Below are positions 25,902 through 40,384 of a stretch of 64,000 bases of DNA, one piece after another; positions within the stretch are counted from its first letter, which is position 1; each line of letters starts with the position of its first letter. The notes below the pieces were generated by a model. The model made no database searches. It had not been told where the DNA came from and worked only from the letters and a program-made list of their open reading frames with translations. The DNA comes from Paenisporosarcina sp. FSL H8-0542 (lineage in GTDB: Bacteria > Bacillota > Bacilli > Bacillales_A > Planococcaceae): NCBI RefSeq assembly GCF_038632915.1, contig NZ_CP152050.1, positions 2,883,001 to 2,947,000 of the forward strand, read 5' to 3'. The translations under genes and the position numbers were made by a program.

Positions 25902-26897
25902 TTACAGTCGAGTGGAAGCTTTGCCAATATTGTTTAGCAAAATACCTGTACCGATGGCTACACAGTCCATTGGGTTTTCGGCTATTAAAACCGGTACTTT
26001 CAATTCCTGTGCAAGCAAGAAATCAATGCCGTGCATCAGTGCGCCACCACCTGTTAAAATCACGCCACGGTCGATAATATCTGCAGATAATTCTGGAGGT
26101 GTCTTTTCCAGAACATTTTTCGAAGCCTGCACGATCATGGCAATGGATTCTCGCAAACATTTTTCGATTTCCTCAGAAGTGATTAGAATAGTTCGTGGCA
26201 AGCCTGTAACCATATCTCGGCCGCGGATTTCCATTTCTTCTTTGCGTCCACCAGCGAATACCGTACCGATTCTTATTTTAATATCTTCAGACGTACGTTC
26301 GCCAATCAATAACTTATATTCGCGTTTTATGTACTGTAAAATATCATTATCAAACACATCACCGGCTACTTTAATCGATTCGGACGTTACAATGTCGCCC
26401 ATCGAAAGGACCGCGATATCTGTTGTTCCCCCACCAATATCAACGACCATATTTCCGCTTGGCTGGAAAATATCCATGCCCGCTCCAATCGCCGCCACTT
26501 TTGGTTCTTCTTCGAGGAAAACTTTTTTGCCGCCAGATTTCTCCGCCGCTTCACGAATCGCTTTTTGTTCCACACTTGTGATATTCGTTGGGCAACAAAT
26601 TAAGATACGTGGCTTTGATAAAAATCCTTTTACATCCAATTTATTAATAAAGTGTTTCAGCATCGCTTCAGTCACATCAAAATCAGCGATTACTCCGTCT
26701 TTTAGCGGACGAATCGCCACTATATTTCCGGGAGTACGCCCTACCATTTTACGTGCTTCTTCGCCTACTGCCAACACACGTTTCGTTTTGCGATCCATTG
26801 CTACTACTGAAGGCTCGTTTAATACAATGCCTTTACCTTTTACATGTATTAAAACGTTAGCCGTTCCAAGGTCAATTCCAATATCTTTAGCAAACAT
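25902..26897 (-). CDS. mbl: MreB-like rod-shape protein Mbl
   Basis: 331 residues; bacterial actin that guides lateral wall synthesis beneath the membrane. Actin-fold motifs: IGIDLGTANVLIHVKGKG (phosphate 1), VVDIGGGTTDIAVLS (phosphate 2) and GVILTGGGALMHGID (adenosine site). Sequence and length fit Mbl, and the neighbour spoIIID upstream fits the mbl locus of B. subtilis rather than mreBCD. Start ATG 26897 has GGAAGGGG upstream at a long spacing. Confidence 0.93.
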   Translation of the reverse strand: MFAKDIGIDLGTANVLIHVKGKGIVLNEPSVVAMDRKTKRVLAVGEEARKMVGRTPGNIVAIRPLKDGVIADFDVTEAMLKHFINKLDVKGFLSKPRILICCPTNITSVEQKAIREAAEKSGGKKVFLEEEPKVAAIGAGMDIFQPSGNMVVDIGGGTTDIAVLSMGDIVTSESIKVAGDVFDNDILQYIKREYKLLIGERTSEDIKIRIGTVFAGGRKEEMEIRGRDMVTGLPRTILITSEEIEKCLRESIAMIVQASKNVLEKTPPELSADIIDRGVILTGGGALMHGIDFLLAQELKVPVLIAENPMDCVAIGTGILLNNIGKASTRL

Positions 26898-27060
26898 GAA
26901 CCTTGTTTCCCCTTCCTACAAATCCCATAATAGTTGACTTTCTCTATCTTTGTCTCTACTAACTGACTATTCTATCATAGCGAGCAAATAATTACATCTT
27001 TTTTAGTAAATAGTCCTGTTCTGAAAACGAAGCTTCGGTGTTCTTTTAACCGCATGAAAA

Positions 27061-27092
27061 AACGCCATGACGAGTAATCGTCATGGCGTTTC
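27061..27092 (-). terminator. Terminator overlapping the spoIIID stop
   Basis: Arms AACGCCATGACGA / TCGTCATGGCGTT, then TTTTTTC on the minus strand; the TGA stop is inside the right arm. Confidence 0.9.
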
Positions 27093-27353
27093 TTCTGTGT
27101 GTTCCTCTTTAAGTTTCCACATCTGTTTCGTTGCTTCCCCGCCCCGGATATGCCGAATCGACTTATGATAGGCAAGGATTTCACTAACTTCTTTGGCCAG
27201 TGCTTCATTTACTAGTTTTAAACGTTCTGTTAAATCTTTGTGCACCGTGCTTTTCGAGTAGCCCGTTTTCTTTGCAACCGCGCGTACCGTTAAGCCCGTT
27301 TCATGCACCAATACGCCAAGCTCTAGGCAACGTTTCCGGATCTGTTCGTGCAA
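27081..27353 (-). CDS. spoIIID: Sporulation transcription factor SpoIIID
   Basis: 90 residues from TTG 27353 (GGAAGGA, 7 bases). DNA-binding regulator of the mother-cell sigma-E to sigma-K switch. Helix-turn-helix VRAVAKKTGYSKSTVHKDL and the conserved HKSIRHIRGGEATK basic region match the B. subtilis protein almost residue by residue. It ends in a terminator, separating it from mbl. Sigma-E control is expected from the family; no promoter was resolved. Confidence 0.95.
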   Translation of the reverse strand: MHEQIRKRCLELGVLVHETGLTVRAVAKKTGYSKSTVHKDLTERLKLVNEALAKEVSEILAYHKSIRHIRGGEATKQMWKLKEEHTEETP

Positions 27354-27408
27354 GACCGCATCCTTCCGTACCGAACGTTTCCTATACCGTATGCCTTAAA
27401 GTTGGGAA

Positions 27409-28062
27409 TTAGAACGCTAAGTACGTACGTGGATTAATTGCTTCTCCCTTGTCATACACTTCAAACTGTAAATGAACGCCAGCTGTTGGGTTGAATTCAT
27501 TTTCAGTAGCAGTTGCCATAGGTTGACCTTGTTGTACATGGTCACCGGCTTTCACTGAAATTTCTTTTACGGAACGGTATTGTGTAAGTAGGCCGTCTTC
27601 ATGTTCTAGAACGATTTCGTCCCCAAGGAATGGATCAAGATTTACTTCTTTTACTGTACCACTCATTGCAGCTAAAATTTCAAACGGTTCGCCTTCAATT
27701 GAGATGGTCACACCGCTACTTGTTTCGTAAGTTTGGTTGAATACAAGAAGAGAATTTTCTTGTGATTCGTCCGTTGCAGTAGGATCATAGAAATCTTGCA
27801 GAATTGTCATTTGGTCAAGCATCGCTTCGTCAAATGGGAATTTCATTGACTCTTTTTGAGACGTTACAGCAACTTCTTTTGCTCCCGTGTCTTCTGTTCG
27901 TGGACCTTTTGCGACATTATCAGAATCAATAAACGCATTGTACCCCCAGATCATGCCGACAAATAGCAGCGAAAACCCTACGTAAATCGCTGGCCATAGC
28001 CACGTTTGTTTTTTACTTGGTTTTTTTGGTAGAGAAGGATTATTAGATTTTTCCTCTCGCAT
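27409..28062 (-). CDS. spoIIQ: Stage II sporulation protein SpoIIQ
   Basis: 217 residues from ATG 28062 (AGAGGTG, 6 bases). Forespore membrane protein that pairs with SpoIIIAH across the septum during engulfment. One N-terminal membrane segment (near 23-43), then a LytM/M23 fold from about 110 (GTVKEVNLDPFLGDEIVLEHEDG split by loops). The zinc site is degenerate: GVTISIEG has no ligand and the final motif is HLQFEV rather than HxH, so peptidase activity is not expected. It is just downstream of spoIID, as in B. subtilis. Confidence 0.92.
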   Translation of the reverse strand: MREEKSNNPSLPKKPSKKQTWLWPAIYVGFSLLFVGMIWGYNAFIDSDNVAKGPRTEDTGAKEVAVTSQKESMKFPFDEAMLDQMTILQDFYDPTATDESQENSLLVFNQTYETSSGVTISIEGEPFEILAAMSGTVKEVNLDPFLGDEIVLEHEDGLLTQYRSVKEISVKAGDHVQQGQPMATATENEFNPTAGVHLQFEVYDKGEAINPRTYLAF

Positions 28063-28096
28063 ATTCATCACCTCTGATGCTAGTGTTGTCAGCGAT

Positions 28097-29026
28097 TCAA
28101 GGTTTTAAACATCCTGGTTGAATAGATTGGAAATTTTTTATTTCCGTCTTCGGATAGTAGTGTTTCAAAATCTCCTCTACCTTACTCCCTTCCTGCGCCA
28201 TAGCGTTTGCTCCGTATTGACTCATCCCGACGCCATGCCCGTATCCTTTCGTTGATACGGTGATAAGATTTGGATTGGATGCATCAATTTCGAAATCCGT
28301 GGAGGGGAGCCCTAAAATATCCCTTATTTCACGGCCTGTCCATTCGTGCTGAGTGGTCGTCATTTGTTTGACTCGTTGTGATTCATTTGGCGTCAGCACC
28401 AGTGTCTTGAAGTGATCGGCTGTCCAATTAAAGCCGAATGCCTCGTTCCATTCTTTCAGGGTGAATGTTTTCGTGTTGTTGAACTTCGGAGATATGGTAT
28501 CCCCCAGGCTATCCGTGATGACTAAATATGGAATGTCGTTGCCACTATACCCTTTCGCGCTTTCCGTTTTCCCATTGCTCGTGGAGAAAAACATGGCTGT
28601 GATGAGTTCATTATTATAGGTAAGAATTTGTGAGGCAGTTTCCGTGATTGCTTGTGCGATATTTGGAGGGGATATGCGTTCACTCGGTGAGATGAACGCT
28701 TGGTGTGAAGTAGTTGGTTTAATAGATTTTGAACCAAAATTGGTTGTTTTGAGTGCGAATGTTCGTGCGGCAATTGCTTGCGCTTTTAAGGCCTCTAGCT
28801 TGAACGTAGCTGGCATTTCTGCTTGTACGACACCTTTGACATAGTCCTCTAATGGAAACGGCTCAGCATGCCCTTCCACGCGAATTAGTATAGGTTCACA
28901 AGCTACAACATTGTCGGTTTCGGGTTCGGGTGCTGACACTTGCCCTTGTTGCGGTAGTTTCTTAATTATTTGCAGTGGCAGGAGGAATAAACAGAGACAG
29001 GTGATAACAATGGCTAAGTATCTCAT
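28097..29026 (-). CDS. spoIID: Stage II sporulation protein SpoIID
   Basis: 309 residues from ATG 29026 (or 325 from 29074); neither start has a visible ribosome site. Mother-cell lytic transglycosylase that degrades septal glycan in engulfment. N-terminal anchor (RYLAIVITCLCLFLLPL), catalytic Glu in VQAEMPATFKLEALKAQAIAA, then STSNGKTES and the closing GYGHGVGMSQYGANAMA motif. Strong family match. Family-A and -B repeat arrays fill its upstream space, so its sigma-E promoter must lie among or near them. Confidence 0.92.
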   Translation of the reverse strand: MRYLAIVITCLCLFLLPLQIIKKLPQQGQVSAPEPETDNVVACEPILIRVEGHAEPFPLEDYVKGVVQAEMPATFKLEALKAQAIAARTFALKTTNFGSKSIKPTTSHQAFISPSERISPPNIAQAITETASQILTYNNELITAMFFSTSNGKTESAKGYSGNDIPYLVITDSLGDTISPKFNNTKTFTLKEWNEAFGFNWTADHFKTLVLTPNESQRVKQMTTTQHEWTGREIRDILGLPSTDFEIDASNPNLITVSTKGYGHGVGMSQYGANAMAQEGSKVEEILKHYYPKTEIKNFQSIQPGCLKP

Positions 29027-29088
29027 GGTGGAATATATGATGATAGAGTAAAGAATATGAATTACAGAGAGCATTAGAATTTATCTGG

Positions 29089-29511
29089 ATTTAATGCGAG
29101 TAAATCTAGATTTCAAATGGGTTTCTTCATATCGTACGTCGAGATCTCTTATCAGCATCGCAACGGAAACAAAACCATTTTACACTTCTATGGATATTTT
29201 TTGGAAGTAACTGGGCGAACGGGAATAAAGTACTCGCGAGAGGGATTAAACGTATCCTTAATAGGAACAAATCTTGAAAGGGAATAAAAATTCCCTCCCG
29301 TTAATATTGCCACACTTCTAACAGGAGTAAAGCGTAAACAAACCAACTTGCCCCCTCCCACTTCATTCGGAGGGGAATTACTGTTATGGATTAATATAAA
29401 CAAAGTGAGCTTCCCGAATAGGAACAAATAAAAAAGAAATGGCATACACTAAATATCCCCATACCCCCTCTTTCCAAAACTGAGTATTAACGGGAATAAA
29501 ATTTTCCACAA
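29089..29511. repeat. Mixed 21-bp arrays: family A-like then family B, copy 2
   Basis: About 29089-29160 holds three A-like 21-mers (ATTTATCTGGATTT.., GTAAATCTAGATTT..). From 29218 on, B-type units GGGAATAAAG, GGGATTAAAC, AGGAACAAA, GGGAATAAAA, AGGAGTAAAG appear, two of them exact 21-mers and the rest decayed. The flank AAACAAACCAACTTGCCCCC near 29350 matches the one at 15.8 kb. No gene is seen in 29027-29567. The array abuts the murA terminator. Confidence 0.75.
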
Positions 29512-29547
29512 AAAAACCGACATCTTGGGTATAAGATGTCGGTTTTT
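29512..29547 (-). terminator. Terminator of the first murA
   Basis: AAAACCGACATCTT..AAGATGTCGGTTTTT hairpin, 20 bases past the stop, with TTTTTTTGTGG on the minus strand. Confidence 0.9.
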
Positions 29548-29567
29548 GGAATAGGATAGGATATGGA

Positions 29568-30869
29568 TTAAACGGTTTGTTGCATTACTTTTTCATCAGA
29601 AGATTCAGATGAAACGCGTTCAATGTCTGCTCCAAGTGCTTGTAGTTTCAAGTGGAAGTTCACGTATCCACGGTCAAGATGGTAAAGTTCAGTAACGCGT
29701 GTTACGCCTTCTGAAGCCAAGCCCGCTAAAATTAATGCTGCAGCTGCACGTAGATCAGTTGCTGCCACTTCTGCGCCTTGAAGTTCAGATGGTCCTTGCA
29801 TAATAACCGAGCGACCTTCAATTTTCACATTCCCGTTCATGCGACGAAATTCTTCTACGTGCATAAAGCGGTTTTCAAATACCGTTTCAGTCAACATTCC
29901 CGTGCCAGTTGCCGTTAACATCAATGCCATCATTTGTGATTGCATGTCAGTCGGGAAGCCAGGATGCGGCATTGTTTTAATATCCACGGATTTCAATGTT
30001 TCAGTTGCACGGATACGAAGTCCGTCTTCTTCTTCATTGATATGAACGCCCATTTCTTCCATTTTGGAAATTAACGCTGCCATATGCTCAGGAACTGCGT
30101 TTTCGATTGTTACATCACCTTTTGTGATGGCAGCTGCCACCATGAATGTACCTGCTTCAATACGGTCAGGAATGATATGGTGAAGTGTACCTTCTAATTC
30201 TTCTACACCCTCGATGCGAATCGTGTCGGTACCAGCCCCGATAACACGTCCACCCATTTCGTTGATGAAGTTCGCCAAATCTACAATTTCCGGCTCTCTT
30301 GCAGCATTTTCAAGAATTGTCGTTCCTTCTGCTAATGCTGCCGCCGTCATGATGTTTTCAGTAGCCCCAACACTTGGGAAGTCCATATAAATTTTAGCAC
30401 CTTTTAAGCGACCATCTGTTCTTGCCTCAACAAATCCATGACCAAATGAGATTTCAGCGCCCATCGCTTCAAAACCTTTTAAATGCTGATCGATTGGACG
30501 AGAACCGATTGCACAGCCCCCTGGAAGTGCTACACGCGCAAAGCCGTTACGAGCTAAAATCGGTCCCATTACTAAGATCGATGCACGCATTTTACGAACG
30601 TATTCGAATTGAGCTTCACTTGATAATGTAACTGAAGAATCGATAATGACTTCGTTTTGTTTTGGGAAATATTGCACTGATGCACCTAAACTTTTCAATA
30701 CTTCATTTATCGTGTAAACATCTGCTAAGTTCGCTACGTCACGAATGATGTTTTTTCCTTTTGATGCTAAAAGAGCTGCTGCCAATACCGGTAGTACCGC
30801 ATTTTTTGCACCCTCTACTCTTACTTTCCCTGTTAACTTATGGCCGCCTCTTACAATAATTTTATCCAA
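29568..30869 (-). CDS. murA: UDP-N-acetylglucosamine 1-carboxyvinyltransferase (MurAA type)
   Basis: 433 residues from TTG 30869 (GGAGG, 7 bases); a longer open frame to 30935 has no ribosome site. First committed step of peptidoglycan synthesis: transfer of enolpyruvate from PEP to UDP-GlcNAc. Motifs: [15 protein letters not shown] near residue 19, [15 protein letters not shown] with the fosfomycin-sensitive Cys near 116, and [14 protein letters not shown] near 225. Location between spoIID and the ATP synthase operon identifies it as the murAA orthologue; a second copy is at 56636. Confidence 0.93.
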   Translation of the reverse strand: MDKIIVRGGHKLTGKVRVEGAKNAVLPVLAAALLASKGKNIIRDVANLADVYTINEVLKSLGASVQYFPKQNEVIIDSSVTLSSEAQFEYVRKMRASILVMGPILARNGFARVALPGGCAIGSRPIDQHLKGFEAMGAEISFGHGFVEARTDGRLKGAKIYMDFPSVGATENIMTAAALAEGTTILENAAREPEIVDLANFINEMGGRVIGAGTDTIRIEGVEELEGTLHHIIPDRIEAGTFMVAAAITKGDVTIENAVPEHMAALISKMEEMGVHINEEEDGLRIRATETLKSVDIKTMPHPGFPTDMQSQMMALMLTATGTGMLTETVFENRFMHVEEFRRMNGNVKIEGRSVIMQGPSELQGAEVAATDLRAAAALILAGLASEGVTRVTELYHLDRGYVNFHLKLQALGADIERVSSESSDEKVMQQTV

Positions 30870-30959
30870 TGTTGACCCTCCATGTTTTATATAATGATTT
30901 TTCTCTATGTGTCGATTAAACTCGTATGATGTCATTTATTAGGAATAAAAACATTACTC

Positions 30960-30988
30960 ATATTACAGACATTTCTCGTATAACACAA
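30960..30988 (-). promoter_or_regulatory. Candidate sigma-A promoter for murA
   Basis: Minus strand TTGTGT, 17-base spacer, TAATAT. 91 bases from the murA start. The region 30870-31239 otherwise shows no gene; ywmB, present here in B. subtilis, is absent. Confidence 0.4.
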
Positions 30989-31239
30989 GTACCCATTCCC
31001 TCATTTTTTGTGAACTTTTTGACAAGTAACTGTTTTATATGATACGTAAGTCACAAGTTCTTTGTGTCGGTCAAAATGGAACTCTTTTAAACTCTTTTTT
31101 GTTAAGTTATTCTACCTACTAATTCCCTTCGACACTAGGATTAAACCATCCTTCGACAATTTATTTCCCGGGTAATATTTGTTCTCTCCATGGCCATAGC
31201 TACGAAACTCGTTCATCTTTATGGACATAAAGAGACTCT

Positions 31240-31476
31240 TTATGAAAAGAGGAACGGAATCTGTTTCGACCAAGTCGACATGTGCAGAAAGAAGTTCGAC
31301 ACTGAAGAACCGATTGCAATGCTCAAAAGAATGTATAGTAGTTGCACTTGAAAAACATGTTGCTTTTTGACAACTTTTTCGATCATGACAGCACGAAGTG
31401 CAAAAAATGTAATTCCGATAAAAAATGTATGCGATAAAATGCCAAGGATTGCTTGTTGCCCAATTTGTGTATACAT
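31240..31476 (-). CDS. ywzB: DUF1146 membrane protein (YwzB-like)
   Basis: 78 residues; AAAAGGAG 8 bases before ATG 31476. Two hydrophobic segments (ILSHTFFIGITFFALRAV and LLYILLSIAIGSSVSNFF) with the short basic loop between them typical of DUF1146. In Bacillales this gene regularly sits between atpC and murA, as here. No function is established. A longer frame on the same strand (31112-31555) is a shadow. Confidence 0.8.
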   Translation of the reverse strand: MYTQIGQQAILGILSHTFFIGITFFALRAVMIEKVVKKQHVFQVQLLYILLSIAIGSSVSNFFLHMSTWSKQIPFLFS

Positions 31477-31755
31477 GGTGATTGCTCCTTTTTGTATGAA
31501 AAGTGGTCGAATTAAGTAAGGAAAACACTTTTGTTAAGATGTTGTCTGGCAGCATACGTACGAATGTGAAAAATTAAGTTAATAAACTTATCACGTTACG
31601 AATTGTGTTGAAAAATGAAATTGGAGATTGAAAACTCATTTCCAGAAATACATTCATTACATTCAGATATAACATTGCGCATTGTAAATAAACAACAGTG
31701 AATCCTCTATATCGATCTGTGAAATAGAGAGACCCCCACCTATCAAATAAAAAAA
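31477..31755. other. Intergenic stretch with no feature seen
   Basis: AT-rich sequence between the DUF1146 gene and the atp terminator. No open frame, hairpin or repeat array worth calling. Confidence 0.5.
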
Positions 31756-31786
31756 CGAGTCGAGGAGAATACTACTCCTCGACTCG
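31756..31786 (-). terminator. Terminator of the ATP synthase operon
   Basis: Perfect 12-base arms CGAGTCGAGGAG / CTCCTCGACTCG followed by TTTTTTTATT on the minus strand. Confidence 0.95.
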
Positions 31787-31796
31787 CCATCTTTTA

Positions 31797-32204
31797 TTAG
31801 ATGTTACCCTCATTAACGTTGATACGATTCATTGCGCGTTTCAATGATAGTTCCGCACGTTTGAAATCGACGTCGTCTTGTTTTGATAAGTTCAGACGTT
31901 CTTCAGCACGTTTCATTGCTTCTTTCGCACGATTGATATCAATTGTGCTAGCTACTTCAGCTGATGGAGCTAGAATGGATACTTGGTCAGGTCGGACTTC
32001 CAAGAAACCGCCGCTTACTGCTACGATTTCAGTTGTTCCTTCCTTTTTCAGACGAATGGCACCCACTTTAAGTGGAGCAACCATTGGAATGTGTCCAGGT
32101 AGCACACCAATTTCACCAGTTGTTGTAGAGGCAATGATCATGTTGACTTCAGAATCGTATACCGGGCCGTCGGGAGTGACAATATTGACTTTGATGGTCT
32201 TCAT
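31797..32204 (-). CDS. atpC: ATP synthase F1 subunit epsilon
   Basis: 135 residues; central-stalk subunit that couples rotation and inhibits ATP hydrolysis. N-terminal beta-sandwich ([33 protein letters not shown]) and C-terminal helical hairpin ([29 protein letters not shown]). AGGAGGGG precedes ATG 32204. Last gene of the operon, 24 bases after atpD. Confidence 0.95.
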   Translation of the reverse strand: MKTIKVNIVTPDGPVYDSEVNMIIASTTTGEIGVLPGHIPMVAPLKVGAIRLKKEGTTEIVAVSGGFLEVRPDQVSILAPSAEVASTIDINRAKEAMKRAEERLNLSKQDDVDFKRAELSLKRAMNRINVNEGNI

Positions 32205-32228
32205 TTTTTCCCCTCCTGGTCCCTGTTA

Positions 32229-33665
<1,437 letters not shown>

Positions 33666-33674
33666 TTACTTCTT

Positions 33675-34547
<873 letters not shown>

Positions 34548-34574
34548 TTATCGTTTTTTATTCATCCAAAAAGA

Positions 34575-36110
<1,536 letters not shown>

Positions 36111-36647
36111 TTAACCAATAAGTTGTTTTTTCAAGCGGTCTAGCTTAGCGCTTACGCTGCTATCGAAAATACGATTCCCGATTTGAAGACGAATGCCACC
36201 AATCAATGATGGATCAATTTCGTTTTCAATGCGTAAAGAGTTCACCCCTACTTTGTGTGCAAATGCAGACGAAATCGCCGCACGCTCATCATCAGTCAAA
36301 GGACGTGTAGAGAATACTTTCGCGTCAGCAATACCTTGTGCTTCGTTTGAAAGTGTTTCAAATTCAGTAGCTACTGCCACTACTTCATTGATTCGTTTAC
36401 GGTCAATCAACACTTGCAGTGTATTCACTACGAATGGATTAGCTTTACCGAATAACTCACGAATCAACTCTTTTTTACGGTCTAAAGAAAGCTTTGGAGA
36501 AGCAAGCATAACCTGCAATTCACGATTTTCTTTAAATACCACTTTCACTTCACGGAAATCTTCTTCCACGTGAGCTAGTTGGTTATGTTGTTGTGCTAGT
36601 TGAAACAATGCTAGGGCATAACGTTTCGCTGCAGTTGATTGACTCAC
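36111..36647 (-). CDS. atpH: ATP synthase F1 subunit delta
   Basis: 178 residues; peripheral-stalk cap joining F1 to subunit b. [12 protein letters not shown] at the N-terminus and [22 protein letters not shown], split, at the C-terminus are the OSCP/delta signatures. The GTG start overlaps the atpF stop by four bases (GTGA). Confidence 0.95.
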   Translation of the reverse strand: MSQSTAAKRYALALFQLAQQHNQLAHVEEDFREVKVVFKENRELQVMLASPKLSLDRKKELIRELFGKANPFVVNTLQVLIDRKRINEVVAVATEFETLSNEAQGIADAKVFSTRPLTDDERAAISSAFAHKVGVNSLRIENEIDPSLIGGIRLQIGNRIFDSSVSAKLDRLKKQLIG

Positions 36648-37177
36648 ACTACATCGCCTGCCTTCGCAATCGTTTCTTCGATTAACGCACGGTTATCTTC
36701 TTCAGAAATTTGTTTTCCAAGAACTTTAGATGCTGCAAGAACAGATAGAGATACAACTTCTTCGCGTACTGCTGCGATAGCTTTTTCTTTTTCTGTTTCA
36801 ATCTCACGGACAGCTGATTCTTTCAAACGGCCTGCTTCAGCGCGTGCAGTTGTGATGATTTCTTCACGTTGTGCATCGCCTTGTTGCTTCGCGTTTTCAA
36901 CAATCGCTTGTGCTTCTGTGCGTGCTTCTTTTAATAAGGCACGTTGTTCTTCAAGTAATTGATGTGATTCTTGGCGGCTTTTTTCAGCTGCTTCGATTTC
37001 ACTAACAATTAACTCTTCACGTTGCTTCATTACTCCCATCAACGGACCCCATGCGAATTTCTTCAATAGGACCATTAAAAGGATGAAAACGATTAAAGTA
37101 GCAAAAATGTCACCAGTGTTAAGTGCTTTTACAGCATGTTCTGTAGTGGCATTTAGGACGAGGTAATCCAAAAACAC
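36644..37177 (-). CDS. atpF: ATP synthase Fo subunit b
   Basis: 177 residues; peripheral stalk. Membrane segment near 24-42 ([21 protein letters not shown]) followed by a long charged helix ([19 protein letters not shown] and onward) that dimerises. GTG 37177 with GGGAGTG upstream. A 150-base gap with no gene separates it from atpE. Confidence 0.95.
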   Translation of the reverse strand: MFLDYLVLNATTEHAVKALNTGDIFATLIVFILLMVLLKKFAWGPLMGVMKQREELIVSEIEAAEKSRQESHQLLEEQRALLKEARTEAQAIVENAKQQGDAQREEIITTARAEAGRLKESAVREIETEKEKAIAAVREEVVSLSVLAASKVLGKQISEEDNRALIEETIAKAGDVV

Positions 37178-37327
37178 GATTGTTTCACTCCCTTCAAGAG
37201 CTTCAAGTCTTTATCTGAATCTAAACAGATGGATTTTCTATGTTTAAGAACGATCAATATTCATAAGAGAATGACGAAGAATCGTCAAAGATCAACTTCG
37301 CCATTACCATTTGTGAGTATATATATA

Positions 37328-38328
<1,001 letters not shown>

Positions 38329-38377
38329 TCACCTCTCTTTCACAATTCGGTATAGAGTTTTTCATGTATATAATCCT

Positions 38378-38397
38378 GTCTACTATTAATAGAAGAC
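38378..38397. promoter_or_regulatory. 20-bp palindrome in the atpZ-atpB gap
   Basis: GTCTACTATTAATAGAAGAC is a dyad with a single mismatched pair, 56 bases upstream of atpB. The 240-base gap carries no gene although many Bacillales have atpI here. Could be an operator or an mRNA processing hairpin; not recognised. Confidence 0.4.
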
Positions 38398-38562
38398 AAT
38401 CGAGATTACTGAATTCATGCTTCTTCCTGATTTCGACATTCTCCATGTCAAACCGAAAGAAATTCTTGCAAAGGGTGTTTAAACGGAAAGTAGTTTCTAT
38501 GTATGGTCTTACTGTTGAAACTGTTAAATGAGTTTCTTCCTATACATAAATAACGGTTTAAA

Positions 38563-38775
38563 TCATGATTCACTCTTTTGAATGGTCAAGATCATGGCTG
38601 TTACACCGACTGCAAGGCCAATGAACAGAAAAAGCACTAAAAATAACGGGGTGGTGTCTATTTTGTCATCGAGCCACATTCCAGTGAAAACTCCTATTAA
38701 AATAGAACCAACAAGTTGTGAGAGAATAGCCGAATAAAGGGCCATTTCTTGTAAAGGACGTCTCGTTTGACGCAT
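38563..38775 (-). CDS. atpZ: AtpZ/AtpI-family membrane protein
   Basis: 70 residues from ATG 38775 (GAGG, 7 bases). Two membrane helices, LQEMALYSAILSQLVGSILIG and LFLVLFLFIGLAVGVTAMIL split, with the family motif GMWLDDKIDTTP between them. First gene of the ATP synthase operon. Such proteins assist assembly of the c-ring or magnesium supply. A separate, longer AtpI is not found between it and atpB. Confidence 0.85.
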   Translation of the reverse strand: MRQTRRPLQEMALYSAILSQLVGSILIGVFTGMWLDDKIDTTPLFLVLFLFIGLAVGVTAMILTIQKSES

Positions 38776-39046
38776 GGTGATCCTCACGTTTTTGCATGAC
38801 TTTGTAAAAATCGCGAATCTAATAGAAAGCAGATACGACAAGGTTTCAACGTGAATTATACACATGAAAGCCCTCTCATTCATACCCTTTGTAAGCATAC
38901 AATAGGGGTAAAATGATGTCAATTGATTCCCGTGAAAAACTTCACAAAGTCGCCTCAATCGACATATTGTCGACAAATTTGCAAACAGCAGGCTGAGTTG
39001 TTATGAAATATCTTTTTTTGGTGCTGGTGCAGATTGTTTAGTAGTG

Positions 39047-39195
39047 GTTATCTCGATGTTTATCTCGTATTCGAAGAAGGTTATCTGCATTTTGTGTGGT
39101 GATATCTTCAATTCGAGTAACGTTATCTAGATTTCACCTAAGTTTATCTAGAATTCGGACAACTATATCTAAAATTCACGTTTTCTAATACAATT
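39047..39195. repeat. Intergenic 21-bp periodic array, family A, copy 3
   Basis: Six exact 21-base units beginning TTTATC, GTTATC, GATATC, GTTATC, TTTATC, TATATC, each with a T/A-rich ATTTCG-like centre. It ends ATCTAAAATTCACGTTTT..ACAAT like the other family-A arrays, and abuts the hairpin after mnaA. No gene in 38776-39249. Confidence 0.85.
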
Positions 39196-39214
39196 CCCTA
39201 ACAATGTCATAGTG

Positions 39215-39246
39215 AAAGGGACTGCCGAGGCTGTCCCTTTTCCTTT
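39215..39246 (-). terminator. Hairpin after mnaA
   Basis: AAAGGGACTGCC-ga-GGCTGTCCCTTT, ten bases past the stop. T-tract on the minus strand is weak, so termination is likely but not certain. Confidence 0.6.
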
Positions 39247-39249
39247 TTT

Positions 39250-40365
39250 CTACTTATTTAAATAGTCTTTCAGCGCTTCAACGATTCGTCTTGATGCTTC
39301 ACCGTCACCATACGGGTTAGACGCATGAGACATCGATGCATAAGCTTCTTCGTTCGTTAGCAATTCTTTTGCTAAACCATAAATTGTTTCTTCGTCCGTA
39401 CCCGCTAGCTTCAATGTTCCTGCCGCGATTCCTTCAGGACGTTCAGTCGTATCGCGCAATACAAGAACCGGTTTCCCTAAAGAAGGTGCTTCTTCCTGCA
39501 CTCCGCCTGAATCAGTCAATATAATGAAAGAACGTGCTGCGAAGTTATGGAAATCGAGTACTTCTAGAGGCTCGATCAAGTGAATGCGTGGATCATTTCC
39601 AAGGATTTCACTAGCTATTTCACGTACAGCAGGATTCATATGAACTGGGTAGACAACTTGTACGTCGTCATGTTCTTCAATCAAACGTTTGATTGCACGG
39701 AACATGTTGCGCATCGGTTCACCCAAGTTTTCACGACGGTGTGCCGTCAATAAAATCATTCGGTCTGAGCCGATTTGTTCCAGTACAGGATGAGAGTACT
39801 CTTCGCGAACCGTTGTTTTCAACGCGTCAATCGCCGTGTTGCCTGTTACGACAATGCGATCTTCCGGTTTGTTTTCACGGCGAAGGTTATCTGCAGATAC
39901 TTCCGTTGGTGAGAAATGCAGGTCTGCCATAACACCAGTTAATTGGCGGTTCATTTCCTCAGGGTATGGTGAGTATTTATTAAATGTACGAAGTCCCGCT
40001 TCTACGTGACCAACTGCGATTTGGTTATAGAAAGCCGCTAAGCTTGCAATGAAAGTCGTTGTCGTATCGCCATGTACCAAGACGATGTCGGGCTTCGATT
40101 CTTTCATGACTACATCCAATCCTTCAAGTCCACGTGTTGTCACGTCGATTAAAGTCTGGCGGTCTTTCATAATGTTCAAATCGAAGTCAGGTGTAATGCC
40201 GAATGTGTCCAATACTTGGTCAAGCATTTGGCGATGTTGCGCCGTTACGGTCACGATGGATTCGATTTCGTCTGTATGTTTTTCTAATTCCAATACGAGT
40301 GGTGCCATTTTAATTGCTTCTGGGCGTGTCCCAAAAATCGTCATGACTTTCCATTTTTTCGTCAA
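39250..40365 (-). CDS. mnaA: UDP-N-acetylglucosamine 2-epimerase (non-hydrolysing)
   Basis: 371 residues from TTG 40365 (AAGGAAG, 10 bases); another TTG two codons upstream is only four bases away. Interconverts UDP-GlcNAc and UDP-ManNAc for teichoic acid linkage or secondary wall polymer. Signatures: MTIFGTRPEAIKMAPLVLEL at the start, VHGDTTT near residue 93, GHVEAGLRTF near 118, TAHRRENLGEP near 208 and LTDSGGVQEEAP near 286. Confidence 0.95.
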   Translation of the reverse strand: MTKKWKVMTIFGTRPEAIKMAPLVLELEKHTDEIESIVTVTAQHRQMLDQVLDTFGITPDFDLNIMKDRQTLIDVTTRGLEGLDVVMKESKPDIVLVHGDTTTTFIASLAAFYNQIAVGHVEAGLRTFNKYSPYPEEMNRQLTGVMADLHFSPTEVSADNLRRENKPEDRIVVTGNTAIDALKTTVREEYSHPVLEQIGSDRMILLTAHRRENLGEPMRNMFRAIKRLIEEHDDVQVVYPVHMNPAVREIASEILGNDPRIHLIEPLEVLDFHNFAARSFIILTDSGGVQEEAPSLGKPVLVLRDTTERPEGIAAGTLKLAGTDEETIYGLAKELLTNEEAYASMSHASNPYGDGEASRRIVEALKDYLNK

Positions 40366-40384
40366 GGTCAAAGCACTTCCTTAC

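Noticed and set aside
25819-26937. Long plus-strand open frame across mbl
   Set aside because: Antisense to a clear mbl gene; open only because of codon bias on the opposite strand.
31112-31555. 147-residue frame overlapping the DUF1146 gene
   Set aside because: Shadow frame; the DUF1146 frame has the ribosome site and conserved membrane segments.
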